DNA of 64,000 nucleotides from Aplectana chamaeleonis (taxonomy: Eukaryota; Nematoda; Chromadorea; Rhabditida; Cosmocercidae). The stretch lies in assembly GCA_029168955.1 (NCBI GenBank), contig JAPDOI010000362.1, positions 124,001 to 188,000 of the forward strand. Reading direction: 5' to 3'. Shown in pieces: positions 12,301-24,118 of the stretch (position 1 is the stretch's first letter; each line of letters starts with the position of its first letter). The notes beneath the pieces are model-generated. The model was not told the origin of the DNA. It saw nothing but the letters and a program-made list of their open reading frames with translations, and did not search any database. The position numbers and the translations under genes were made by a program.

Positions 12301-15300
12301 ACCTACTACAACAACAACGACACCCACTACAACAACCACCACACCTAGTACAACAACAACGACACCCACGACAACAACCACCACACCTAGTACAACAACA
12401 ACGACACCCACTACAACAACCACGACACCCATGACAACAACCACGACACCCACTACTACGACCACTACACCTACTACAACGACCACGACACCCACCACAA
12501 CAACCACCACACCTACTACAACAACAACGACACCCACTACAACAACCACCACTTCTACTACAACAACAACGACACCCACTACAACGACCACGACACCCAC
12601 CACAACAACCACCACACCTACTACAACAACAACGACACCTACGACGACAACCACGACACCCACTACAACGACCACGACACCCACCACAATAACCACCACA
12701 CCTACTACAACAACAACGACACCTACGACGACAACCACGACACCCACTACAACGACCACGACACCCACCACAACAACCACCACACCTACTACAACAACAA
12801 CGACACCTACGACGACAACCACGACACCCACTACAACGACCACGACACCCACCACAACAACCACCACACCTACTACAACAACAACGACACCTACGACGAC
12901 AACCACGACACCCACTACAACGACCACGACACCTACCACAACAACCACCACACCTACTACAACAACAACGACACCTACGACGACAACCACGACACGCACT
13001 ACAACGACCACGACACCCACCACAACAACAACCACACCTACTACAACAACAACGACACCTACGACAACAACCACGACACCCACTACAACGACTACCACAC
13101 CTACCACAACAAGCCACCACACCTACTACAACAACAACGACACCTACGACAACAACCACGACACCCACTACAACGACCACGACACCCACCACAACAACCA
13201 CCACACCTACTACAACAACAACGACACCTACGACGACAACCACGACACCCACTACAACGACCACGACACCCACCACAACAACCACCACACCTACTACAAC
13301 AACAACAACGACACCTACGACAACAACCACGACACCCACTACAACGACCACGACACCCACCACAACAACCACCACACCTACTACAACAACAACGACATCT
13401 ACGACGACAACCACGACACCCACTACAACGACTACCACACCTACCACAACAACCACCACACCTACTACAACAACAACGACATCTACGACGACAACCACGA
13501 CACCCACTACAACGACCACGACACCCACCACAACAACTACCACACCTACTACAACAACAACGACACCTACGACGACAACCACGACACCCACTACAACGAC
13601 CACGACACCCACCACAACAACCACCACACCTACTACAACAACAACAACGACACCTACGACAACAACCACGACACCCACTACAACGACCACGACACCCACC
13701 ACAACAACCACCACACCTACTACAACAACAACGACATCTACGACGGCAACCACAACACCCACTACAACGACTACCACACCTACCACAACAACCACCACAC
13801 CTACTACAACAACAACTGACACCTACGACGACAACCACGACACCCGCTACAACGACCACGACACCCACCACAACAACTACCACACCTACTACAACAACAA
13901 CGACACCTACGACAACAACCACGACACCCACTACAACGACCACGACACCCACCACAACAACCACCACACCTACTACAACAACAACGACACCTACGACAAC
14001 AACCACGACACCCACTACAACGACTACCACACCTACCACAACAACCACCACACCTACTACAACAACAACGACACCTACGACGACAACCACGACACCCACT
14101 ACAACGACCACGACACCCACCACAACAACCACCACACCTACTACAACAACAACGACACCTACGACAACAACCACGACACCCACTACAACGACTACCACAC
14201 CTACCACAACAACCACCACACCTACTACAACAACAACGACACCTACGACAACAACCACGACACCCACTACAACGACTACCACACCTACCACAACAACCAC
14301 CACACCTACTACAACAACAACGACACCTACGACGACAACCACGACACCCACTACAACGACCACGACACCCACCACAACAACCACCACACCTACTACAACA
14401 ACAACGACACCTACGACGACAACCACGACACCCACTACAACGACCACGACACCCACCACAACAACCACCACACCTACTACAACAACAACGACACCTACGA
14501 CGACAACCACGACACCCACTACAACGACCACGACACCCACCACAACAACCACCACACCTACTACAACAACAACGACACCTACGACGACAACCACGACACC
14601 CACTACAACGACCACGACACCCACCACAACAACCACCACACCTACTACAACAACAACGACACCTACGACAACAACCACGACACCCACTACAACGACCACG
14701 ACACCTACCACAACAACTACCACACCTACTACAACAACAACGACACCTACGACAACAACCACGACACCCACTACAACGACCACGACACCTACCACAACAA
14801 CCACCACACCTACTACAACAACAACGACACCTACGACGACAACCACGACACCCACTACAACGACCACGACACCCACCACAACAACCACCACACCTACTAC
14901 AACAACAACGACACCTACGACGACAACTACGACGACGACTACTACGACCACGACACCTACCACAACAACCACCACACCTACTACAACAACGACACCTACG
15001 ACGACAACCACGACACCCACTACAACGACCACGACACCCACCACAACAACCACCACACCTACTACAACAACAACGACACCTACGACAACAACCACGACAC
15101 CCACTACAACGACTACCACACCTACCACAACAACCACCACACCTACTACAACAACAACGACACCTACGACAACAACCGCGACACCCACTACAACGACTAC
15201 CACACCTACCACAACAACCACCACACCTACTACAACAACCACGACACCTACGACGACAACCACGACACCCACTACAACGACTACCACACCTACCACAACA

Positions 15301-18300
15301 ACCACCACACCTACTACAACAACAACGACACCTACGACGACAACCACGACACCCACTACAACGACTACCACACCTACCACAACAACCACCACACCTACTA
15401 CAACAACAACGACACCTACGACTGACAACCACGACACCCACTACAACGACCACGACACCCACCACAACAACCACCACACCTACTACAACAACAACGACAC
15501 CTACGACAACAACCACGACACATACTACAACGACCACGACACCTACCACGACAACCACCACACCTACTACAACAACAACGACACCTACGACAACAACCAC
15601 GAAACCCACTACAACGACCACGACACCTACCACAACAACCACCACACCTACTACAACAACAACGACACCTACGACGACAACTACGACACCCACTACAACG
15701 ACCACGACACCTACCACAACAACCACCACACCTACTACAACAACAACGACACCTACGACGACAACCACGACACCCACTACAACGACCACGACACCCACCA
15801 CAACAACCACCACACCTACTACAACAACAACGACACCTACGACAACAACCACGACACCCACTACAACGACCACGACACCTACCACAACAACCACCACACC
15901 TACTACAACAACAACGACACCTACGACAACAACCACGACACCCACTACAACGACCACGACACCTACCACAACAACCACCACACCTACTACAACAACAACG
16001 ACACCTACGACTGACAACTACGACACCCACTACAACGACCACGACACCTACCACAACAACCACCACACCTACTACAACAACAACGACACCTACGACAACA
16101 ACCACGACACCCACTACAACGACCACGACACCTACCACAACAACCACCACACCTACTACAACAACAACGACACCTACGACAACAACCACGACACCCACTA
16201 CAACGACCACGACACCTACCACAACAACCACCACACCTACTACAACAACAACGACACCTACGACGACAACTACGACACCCACTACAACGACCACGACACC
16301 CACCACAACAACCACCACACCTACTACAACAACAACGACACCTACGACAACAACCACGACACCCACTACAACGACCACGACACCTACCACAACAACTACG
16401 ACACCCACTACAACGACCACGACACCTACCACAACAACCACCACACCTACTACAACAACAACGACACCTACGACAACAACCACGACACCCACTACAACGA
16501 CTACCACACCTACCACAACAACCACCACACCTACTACAACAACAACGACACCTACGACAACAACCACGACACCCACTACAACGACTACCACACCTACCAC
16601 AACAACCACTACCACACCAATGACAACAAACGCGAATCCAGATCCTTGTGAGTTTCAGAAAGTTTTCGCTTTGTTTTCGTCTGCGCTTGCAGATTGGAAT
16701 ACCCACCACGAGCTTGTCAACTTCGATCGAGGTTGACTGCATCATTAGCTGAAAGCACATTTAAAATTGACTTTATTTGACTCTACCATCGGCTGAGAGC
16801 CTCACCTGTGGCTTCTAGTCGAAGCTACTGATTATAACATACTGAACGTCTGTTGTTGGTGACGGCCGGGGGAAAGTGGTCTAAAGTTTTGAAATGTTGC
16901 AGCAATCAACCAGTGGTGCCCATCCAACCCAGACATGAACGACAGATTGAGAGAGAAAGCAACGGATATGCATAATTATCGAAGGTTCGTCGCAAACATC
17001 TGGTACCGATTTTGTTGCAGCTTATATTGAATCAACAAAACTCTAGATCTCGGTTTTGACTGCAGCTGGTCGCAGCGTCTATGCTAGGGACAACTGCTCT
17101 TTTTTTTCATCGTGCAGGATTGAACACCGCTGCACTTGCGATCTCTTAGTGGAAGACGCCTTCCGCTGGGTCGCTGCGGCCTAATACAATGTTTCACTGT
17201 GTCAATGTTGGAGGAGCGATTCCCAAAAGTCGCTGATTATAGCTCCATCCTTGACTTCAGGGCGAAATCATAATTCCAGCAACGATCGACGCGATGCAAA
17301 GTATACCGTTCATATCGATCATCTTCGGACCTTGTTTTCCGGCTTTTGATATGGCTTTTGATGGGAGCTTTCGTGAATCTACGTGGAAGGCGATCATGCT
17401 GATTTCTATCTATTCAGATCAATTTTGGCGAAAGGCGAGGTCGCAAAGAATACAGGAAATCTACTTCCGAAAGGAGCTAACATCATTTACTTGGTACGTC
17501 CAGTCAGCGTCTTTTTCCATAGTCATCCGTTATCAGTTTACCAGCCCTACATAAGAATTGAATTGTCGCCCGTGTCGCTCAAATTAGGAGCCGGGGTGCG
17601 AAATTCCCCAATCAGTAGCCATATTCTCAGCCTTTTTTCATGTTACATGTTCTCCAGCAGCGTTGCAGCTTCCTGATTGAATGATACGGAGCATAGAATG
17701 TGAAGCGAAGCTTACAATTTTTGTGGTAATGGTATACGCGACAGGGCAACAAATGTACAATACTGAAGAAAACAGAGAAGATGATTTTGGGCACTTTGTC
17801 GATTTTAAGAGATATGATTGCAACCTGGAAACACTTGCGAGAAAATCCGTGGACAGATGCATATACTCTCCTGACAACAGAGTTCCGTCAAGCATGCAAC
17901 AGAACATTCACATGGGCTCCAAGTATACCTACGAGTATCGAATTGATGCCATTGAAGCAGTGCGTTATTCTGTAGACACCTTTTAATCAGAACCTTCAGT
18001 TGAGAGTCGGATTTTCAGGCTATCAAGTTCTGGTGGTCTCGAGTGAGGGAAGTTGACGGCCCAGGAATGGAGGTTACTTTTAGGGCCAAGCACGAAGGAA
18101 CCCCAATAACCTATTTCACGAGGGTAAGAAAAGTTCTGTCACGAAACTGTCGGACCAATCTAACTCTAACTTTGACATAACCAGTACAAGAAATGTTGTG
18201 TGTATTTAGCGAGCATTGTTATTATTCCTCTGTCGTCCGTTCATCACCCGAACTATTACAAACGCTATTGGATCTTATTTTTTTCGAGGCTAGAAAAGGG

Positions 18301-18909
18301 CAGAGAGGTTTTGATCAATGAGAAGACGTTCTCCTATAAGTCAATACGAAGGCGTCTGTGTAGGGACGGAGAGCATTCGTGCATAGGTCGCGTCACACGG
18401 GGTATTGCAGCGCTCTGCTGCCTTTCATTGGTGCGCGCTTTCTTCACAGGTACTTATCTCTAAAAAGCCACACAGTGCCATCCGGTTGCACTTGGCTCAC
18501 CATCCACTGCTCAACGAACTGTGCCCGCTACGATCTTACAGCTAGAGCTCGCTACTCGCTATATGCACCGGTTAGCGAACAAAAACCGTACTGAACGTAG
18601 GTGTTAAGCTCCAATTTTTTGGATATATTGCAGTTTACTAGCTTTCAGATGGCTTGGGCGACTACCACCCATGTGGGATGTGCAGTGTCGGTAAGAGAGC
18701 GATGCGGAGACAACTGGTTCTCGGCATGCATATATAACCCTGGGTACGACTCAATCGTCAGTCAACTTCTGTGAAAACAGAAACGCTATATATTGATTCA
18801 TTTCAGAGGAAACATAGTCAACCATGTCATCTATATCAAGGGAAATCCGTGTACCATGTGTCCGAGCGGATACTACTGCAATTCAGAGAGCCTCTGTCAG
18901 AAGGCATAG
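3343..18909 (+). CDS. Secreted two-CAP-domain protein with giant Thr/Pro linker
   Basis: Spliced model with exons 3343-3384, 3441-3614, 4287-4384, 4476-4602, 4673-4770, 11089-16647, 16903-16984, 17418-17493, 17810-17959, 18019-18123, 18649-18743 and 18807-18909. All junctions are GT/AG with matching phases. Exon 1 ([14 protein letters not shown]) and the start of exon 2 form a signal peptide of about 18 residues, so the product is predicted to be secreted. CAP domain 1 follows ([37 protein letters not shown]). Next come a short Cys-rich hinge, about 1,800 residues of PTTTTTT repeat, and CAP domain 2 ([58 protein letters not shown]). Domain 1 lacks the usual GENI and HYTQMAW motifs. Domain 2 has QQNI and YFTRMAW, so the canonical CAP-cavity histidine is missing. 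The spliced length is 6,709 nt. Four 1-nt insertions inside exon 6 account exactly for the excess over a multiple of three (6,705 = 2,235 codons). Exon sizes and phases match the intact paralogue at 33453. Host-parasite secretion is family knowledge, not shown here. It is either a working gene with assembly indels or a recent pseudogene. Confidence 0.82.
5166..6578. mobile_element. TTAA-flanked MITE interrupted by a LINE
   Basis: TTAAAGGCAGTGTTCACATA begins at 5166, and the inverted end, reading ATCGTGAACAGTGCCTTTAA, finishes at 6578. Without the nested LINE (5271-6187 including one TSD copy) the element is about 495 bp. It matches the MITE at 28486-28978 over its length in opposite orientation. 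Shared landmarks include CTCGAGATCGTGAGATGAGC and ACCATAACTCCGTTC. A TTAA target and this length suggest a piggyBac-mobilised non-autonomous element, which is an inference. Confidence 0.85.
5261..6187 (-). mobile_element. 5'-truncated jockey/CR1-like LINE with exact TSD
   Basis: The direct repeat AAGACCTTCT occurs at 5261-5270 and 6178-6187 and brackets 907 bp of LINE. On the minus strand the LINE encodes the RT C-terminus ([48 protein letters not shown] at about 6177-5850). After a frameshift it reads [20 protein letters not shown] and [11 protein letters not shown]. After another shift it reads [18 protein letters not shown] (about 5435-5380), a CxxC-H-C zinc-knuckle end typical of the jockey/CR1/I superfamily. 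The 3' tail is (GAA)n at the left boundary. At least two frameshifts make it dead. The insertion site lies inside a MITE. Confidence 0.88.
8130..8660. repeat. Degenerate minisatellite, about 45-bp unit
   Basis: Roughly a dozen diverged copies of a unit resembling CTTGGCGCACTCCCAGT-TGGGTCC-GCACACTTTTCC run through the interval. Examples are near 8267, 8400, 8450, 8510, 8560 and 8610. The related array at 21610-21830 shares the motifs GCGCACTCCCA and GGGTCCC. The open frames across it (8264-8494, 8481-8789) look like by-products of the repeat. Confidence 0.7.
9742..10022. repeat. Fold-back element (MITE-like)
   Basis: Inverted arms lie at about 9742-9812 and 9954-10022. Both contain GAGACGCAATTGCGGACCGG (on opposite strands) and GCGGCCGC, and end with CAGTGCTTCTC / GAGAAGCAC. 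The spacer is about 140 bp. There is no coding content. It lies in intron 5 of the giant-linker CAP gene. Confidence 0.8.
11207..16617 (+). repeat. Thr/Pro (PTTTTTT)n coding array with higher-order structure
   Basis: A 21-bp unit, ACACCNACNACAACNACNACN, repeats about 250 times and encodes the heptad PTTTTTT. Rare variants are PST, PMT, TST and RTT. Two higher-order patterns are visible. In the 5' part (11207 to about 12500) the marker CTACTACGACCACTACAC recurs at 11361, 11571, 11823, 12243 and 12453. These intervals of 210, 252, 420 and 210 bp correspond to 10, 12, 20 and 10 units. In the 3' part a 4-unit, 84-bp block dominates (for example ACGACGACAA at 12641, 12725 and 12809). Single-base insertions lie at 13113 (g), 13817 (t), 15423 (t) and 16012 (t). 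Each shifts the Thr frame by +1, so the frame as written is broken. The product would be a mucin-like, O-glycosylatable rod between two CAP domains. Confidence 0.92.
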
Positions 18910-18954
18910 ATAGACAAAACAAATCATTCTTCGGAACGACTCCTCGAAGTTGCT

Positions 18955-18960
18955 AATAAA
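18955..18960 (+). terminator. Polyadenylation signal AATAAA
   Basis: A canonical AATAAA sits 46 nt after the TAG of the giant-linker CAP gene, in TGCTAATAAATCATTCTG. Confidence 0.6.
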
Positions 18961-21128
18961 TCATTCTGCAATTTTCTTATTCCGAACCATGTGATTTTGA
19001 ATTTTGTTTATTGAGGAAAGCTTCCACAAACACACCGAATCACAAACAAGTGAGGCTGGTTGAGACTTACTAGTGAGTAAATCCAGCACCAGTTTGCAAA
19101 TTTTTCTCCAATGTGAAGGTTGGAAAATTTTGATCAAGAGTGACAGAATACTGTCACTCCTAGTGAGAGGATGCAGGATATCGATGACAATACTTTATTG
19201 AGCTTAGAGAGCGTCCACGTGTATTGACCTCCTGAAAATTACTATTTTTTACCTTCTAATGATCAAACAAAAAGGTTTCAGATGAAAAATACATTCTTGC
19301 ATTCTAAGGTTCGCTTTCATAACAGAGATATTAATTAAGCCGTCCAGGATACTTTATCATTGCATCGGATCACAATATGGGGCGGAACATCCATTATCCT
19401 TCTTATGAAAGGGTGAAACCCAAAATCAAATCGACATTCACCTCACTATTACGCCAATTAGCTGGCAGCAATTTACGATTGCTGTCAGCGGGTTATACAC
19501 TATCTACGCCCAGAGAGAACTTGTCTTGTCTTTTGCGGCGCTATACACCGAGGAAGAGTTGTCTCGCCTCTTGCGGCTCTAATTCCATTCAAAAAAAAAG
19601 CAGCGTGTCGTCTCGAACAGCGAAAACGAGACAACTCTTCACCCTGTGTGTACAAAGCCCCCATCTCGCTGCAAACCGGTATGTGCTCTACGTTTCTGCT
19701 GTCTTTGCTCATCCTGAGGTCCTCTTCATAGCCGACCGACAGGCCAAACCCAGCTCGGTCGATAAGCATGTTATATGTACATTACTCACTCAGATCACTG
19801 TTCTTCCACTGAAACTGCATCCAGAGACTCAATAGCATGTGCGCAAACCTCCCCTGTAAGTGGAAAATTACAATTTTCAGAGTTTGGTTATCCCGCCGAA
19901 ACATAATATTACTGGTAGGGGTTACGCCTCTCTGGACAGAGGTGGCCACACAGAGTTGAAAGTGTCGTTTTTCCAAAACATGTCGGTCTTCCTATCGCCG
20001 CCATGCGACGGAGTCTTTGCGCTAAAAGCGTTCGCTGCGCATTTCAAGATATGATTACAGCGGCGCGCCGAAAAGAGAACGTGGTCAATGACTAGAAACG
20101 GGGACGAATGTGATTCTTCTGTGCTTACATCGTTGTTACAACTCCATCTCATTTAGGCGCTTATGTTATTTGATAAAAGCTGATTTTCCGATGTTTTTTA
20201 AGACCTACGTAGTCTACTTTCAATCTCACCAAGTCATCGTAGCTGTCTTTCCACTCCCACGGTTAACTCGAACACAAAAATCAAATTAGAGAAGTTTCAA
20301 TTGTGGTCAATGCTTCCTGGATAAACAGCGCAACATAGAGTGAGAGCAAGTTCTGTGACTAAAATGAAGGAACAACTTACATACGGCACAAACACAAAAC
20401 ACAATAAAGCAACCCTAAACAAAATTTTTTTAAATAAACTAAAAAGAGTGCAGGCCTACGTGGCAGGCCCGGAATTCACAAGTAGCAACCGATAAACCGA
20501 CCAGCCGGAACTTTTCGAACCTCCATTTCTTTACTCCTAAATTCAAACATTTTGGGTGGTGCCAGATCACTGGCGTTTAACATTCGAAATCCACCATTCG
20601 ATCTGCAGCCCATGAACCACAAATCCCTCTGTGCAAATGCGTTAGTGAGATTCTGCTTGGGACTTTATTGAAATTTCGACGCCTATAACATTCTGACCAA
20701 ACTCAGATTCTAGGGACACAGCAACATAAAATCTATGGGAATGGCAGGGTTAACGACAAAGTTGACATTAAAGTTTCGTGCGAGAAAATCAAGGTGTATA
20801 CAGTTGGCATGAACCCTGGTGATATCTTGCGTTCCCTAATAAAGGTTGGCTCAAACTCGGTGCCGCATGTTGTAACATAAGTGCACCAAGTTTGCACTAA
20901 CCTTTAAAGAAGAACGCGAAGTATCACTGGGCTTCCGGCCGACGTTATATTGTATTTTGAAGCTAAGTTCAATTAGTTTCTTCACGTGGAAGAGCAACAG
21001 GAGAGACAGCGAATGAGCATAGGAAATAAGGACATACGCAACATACGCGCACACAAGCACGTAATCGACCCGAGTGAATGTGATTCTGGAAAGAAAGGTA
21101 TTGTCGCCAACAAACCAGTTGAGGGCTA
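18961..21128. other. Intergenic, no gene recognised
   Basis: I found no CAP exon or transposon protein motif. An imperfect inverted repeat with GAGTTGTCTCG / CGAGACAACTC lies at about 19545-19645. The 152-residue ORF at 19377-19835 runs through it and resembles nothing that I know. Confidence 0.45.
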
Positions 21129-21890
21129 TTTATACTTTCAACCTCCCGATCTGCCAGGGCGGCCCGCGCGGACAAAAAGGTGAGTATAAACAAAAATTCT
21201 ACCTTCCGCGCTTCCCGCTCCGCCAGTCAAGTATGAATACTCCAGCGACATCGACATGGCAGAGCGGGAGGCGCGGAAAATCGGTGGGTTTCTTCTTAGG
21301 GATGGAACGATGCGAGTTATCTTTGATAAGGTGATTGATGAATAAACGTGAGTGATTCTACATATTTTCTTAAAAGACAATGACTGATAACGCTATCGGA
21401 ATGCAGGTATCGGAGGCAACTGTCAATTTCAGAATTGAATCTTGGATGGCTCCCTCCAACTAGATTTGAGCCAAGATTCATGATTTCACGAAAACCTTGT
21501 TGATTTCTTGCGTACCTTACGCGTGGAGGCGTGCATTTTGACCCTTGTGTTGCACATTCAAACCTAATTGCAACTTCCCCAAACATCTGCGCCGGCGCAT
21601 TCCCATTTTGATTCCGTATACTTTCTACGACATGCTGCGCACTCCTATGGGAATACCGTATCATTTCTACGACATCGTGCGCACTCCCAAATGGTTACCA
21701 CATACTTTCTGCAGCGTCTCCTGCACCTCCACTTGGGTCCCAGAAACTTTACCCGGCGTCCTGCGCACTCCCACATGCACAGCACTCCCCCCCCATGGGT
21801 CCCACACGCTTTCTACTGCGGCTTGTACACACGTGCTCACCTCTTCGTCCGCGCGGGCCGCTCTGACATAGCAGGAGGTTGGAAGTATGA
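21129..21890. mobile_element. Terminal-inverted-repeat element carrying a minisatellite
   Basis: Arms of about 58 bp lie at 21129-21187 and 21832-21890. They share CCGCGCGGGCCGC (one strand) and end in TATACTTTCAACCTCC / GGAGGTTGGAAGTAT. A second, inner hairpin pairs TTCCGCGCTTCCCGCTC (about 21204) with GAGCGGGAGGCGCGGAA (about 21262). Between the arms, 21610-21830 holds four or five roughly 50-bp units with GCGCACTCCCA and TTTCTACGAC, related to the minisatellite at 8130-8660. There is no transposase, so the element is non-autonomous. Confidence 0.7.
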
Positions 21891-23394
21891 TTAGCCCCCA
21901 AGTTCCCTTCATATTCACTTTGCAGTTTTAGCTGATGAATTTCGTCGTGTGTACAAAAGGTTCTCCTATATTTCGTAACATCAATCCTACGTCGGGATGC
22001 GTATTGATTAGTACACGAAAGTTCAAGTTGGTGGGAACGGGTTGTCAATGCCGGCTATGTGGTATAATCGTGATTATATTTTCATTACAGTATTCGAGTA
22101 ATTAGAACATTCTGGTTACGCTGTCTGTAAAGTCTGGCGGCCAGATTCCCTTGAGGCAGACACTGCAGTCAAGACTGGTGTCAAACCTGGGAGAAACAAA
22201 GGATTGGCTACGTGCGGGTCTGCTGCGAGAATGGCACGCAGTTTTTGGAGGTCACCCAGCTGTGATCCATGGCTGAATTATACGGATCAAAGCCAATGAC
22301 TATATAGTGTCGATCTCCGAGATTCTCACATAAGACTACATGCTCAAGGCAAAATTGCTTCGGGAGAACAACATCTGCCATCTATCTATACACAAGCGCA
22401 AACGATCAAAGACCCTCATCTTTGCAACCTTCACAGACCTTAAAAATTTTCGCCCTCACAAACTTACACTTGGAGCTTTCAAGAGGGAGGAGGGCCGCAA
22501 ACTCAATATACCATTGTACCAACGAAGCCAACCTCTACGAGCGGCGTCATCGGAACATGGTTCACAGCCCTTGAGATTTGTGTTGTTTACATCGAACTAA
22601 ACCATAACGTTCTTCATTCAATAATTTATTACATGATCAGCGGCTAGTTAAGAGAATACAGCAATCGATCAAAACAGGGTCATGGAACAGTAGAAAAGGC
22701 GTTATTTGGGGGTACAAATTTAAAAACTTCATATCATGGTAAACGGTGAATTAAATGATATCACGATGCACTCTCCAAGGTTAGCATGGGAGGAGGAGCA
22801 CGAGTCTGTGATCAAAATGTTTAGGTTAAATTTACCTGTATTCGGGACAGAAATTTCCTGATAGAAAAGTCTGCAGCCTTACTCGCCTATCACTCTTACA
22901 AGGGATTATCCAAGGAGGAGACATATACCACCAACCAGAGTCCTAAGGCTATCACTTTTCGCCCAGAAAGTTATCCTATATGACTCCATAGCAGTCATTC
23001 AAATTTGCTTGTCTGCAATTCAGATTGCCTTTAACCCTATTTAAATCAACGCCAAGTGAGCAAATGTCATAGCGAATGTCGTATGGTACAGGTGTTTCGA
23101 TAAAAATGAACATGAGTTCTGGTGCAGCACTTGTTTTGTCGTGCGTAGTCATGCTTGACAACTTCTTTCAGCGTGGTGTCCCATGTGTTCAAAAATTCTA
23201 TTTTCAAAGACTCCATCGCAACGTTAGCAGCGTTTTCGTCGTTGAATGTTGTCTTTATCCTGAAACAGTTTGCTTTGTTGTACTGCTCTGTTGTGCGATA
23301 CAAGTAGGGCCTCATCTTTGATTTCCTTGTTGGGCCGACGCACCTTCAGTGTGTTTCTTCGTTCCGTGCCCTCGACACTGCCCAAGCCGACGTA
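21891..23394. other. Intergenic, no gene recognised
   Basis: The ORFs are short, overlap in conflicting frames and lack known motifs. No long inverted or tandem repeat was seen. Confidence 0.45.
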
Positions 23395-23577
23395 AGAAGA
23401 ACTTATTGGCCAACCGGTTCGGACACTCAAATCCTTTGAATAAGTTGAGTGTTCGAACCGGTGGGCCTATAAGTTCTTCTGGATATGCTACAATACTGCT
23501 ACTTATTGACCAACAGGGTCGGACATTCAAAGGGTTCGAGAGATTTGAGTGTCCGAGCCGGTTGGCCAATGAGTTAT
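23395..23577. repeat. Two tandem long hairpins
   Basis: Hairpin 1 (23395-23480) pairs AACTTATTGGCCAACCGGTT with its near-complement around a loop of about 10 bp. Hairpin 2 (23501-23577) has arms built on the same core (TTGGCCAACCGGCTCGGACA on one strand, with changes). The units are diverged direct copies of one palindrome, about 20 bp apart. Confidence 0.8.
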
Positions 23578-23710
23578 TCTGGGTTTCAGTACAATTTCCG
23601 GACCGTTATAAACATAAAATAAATTTCTCCCTAACATAAATTCCATGAACCTAGATATTTTAGTTCAATTTTCTACCCAAGAATTTAAACGAGATAAAGT
23701 AACCTCTAGA

Positions 23711-23856
23711 GAACTTCCAGTAAGCTCTTGATTTTGATTATCATAGGAAGGAGCGGTGGCTTTTAGGCGGAACCTTCTTATCACCTGCTATATGCTGCAG
23801 GGGCCTACCGCTACGTTGCTGGTGATAATCGAGATCGAAAGCTCACTAGGAATTTC
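23711..23856. repeat. Short fold-back element
   Basis: GAACTTCCAGTAAGCTCTTG...GATTATCA (23711-23743) is mirrored, with substitutions, by TGATAATCGAGATCGAAAGC... (23823-23856). The spacer is about 80 bp and carries a smaller palindrome around TATATGCTGCAG. It is non-coding. Confidence 0.7.
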
Positions 23857-24044
23857 CCAGAATATGTATATAAGGATTAATAGCCAGAAAAGTTAATAGG
23901 ATTGATTCTGATTGATCCTAATTAGAACGTTTGCGGGTGTAGTGATTCCGTTTAAATGCACTTGTATGGTGTAGCCTGACCTGCACCATGCACGCGCAAT
24001 CATACGAAACGAACACATGTGTAAAATCGGCATGGATCGTGACG

Positions 24045-24118
24045 ACACTTCGGTTCAGTGTTGAAACTCGGCGCACCTATGTCATAGTGCACCGAGTTTC
24101 AACAGTGAACCAAAGTGC
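24045..24118. repeat. Strong hairpin next to a LINE 5' end
   Basis: The 32-bp arms at 24045-24076 and 24087-24118 (TTGAAACTCGG core, GCGCAC / GTGCAC tips) pair with three or so mismatches around a 10-bp loop. The right foot abuts the first LINE-like base at about 24119. Confidence 0.8.

Noticed and set aside
11207..16617. CRISPR-like or satellite DNA
   Set aside because: There are no unique spacers, the unit is 21 bp and codon-periodic, and the array is bounded by splice sites of a coding exon.
11083..16760. Very long ORFs of [20 protein letters not shown] and HHTYYNNN type over the array, on both strands
   Set aside because: The 21-bp unit has no stop codon in most frames, so all are by-products. 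Only the Thr frame connects to CAP exons at both ends.
19377..19835. 152-residue ORF
   Set aside because: No family motif, it runs through imperfect inverted repeats, and no exon context is visible.
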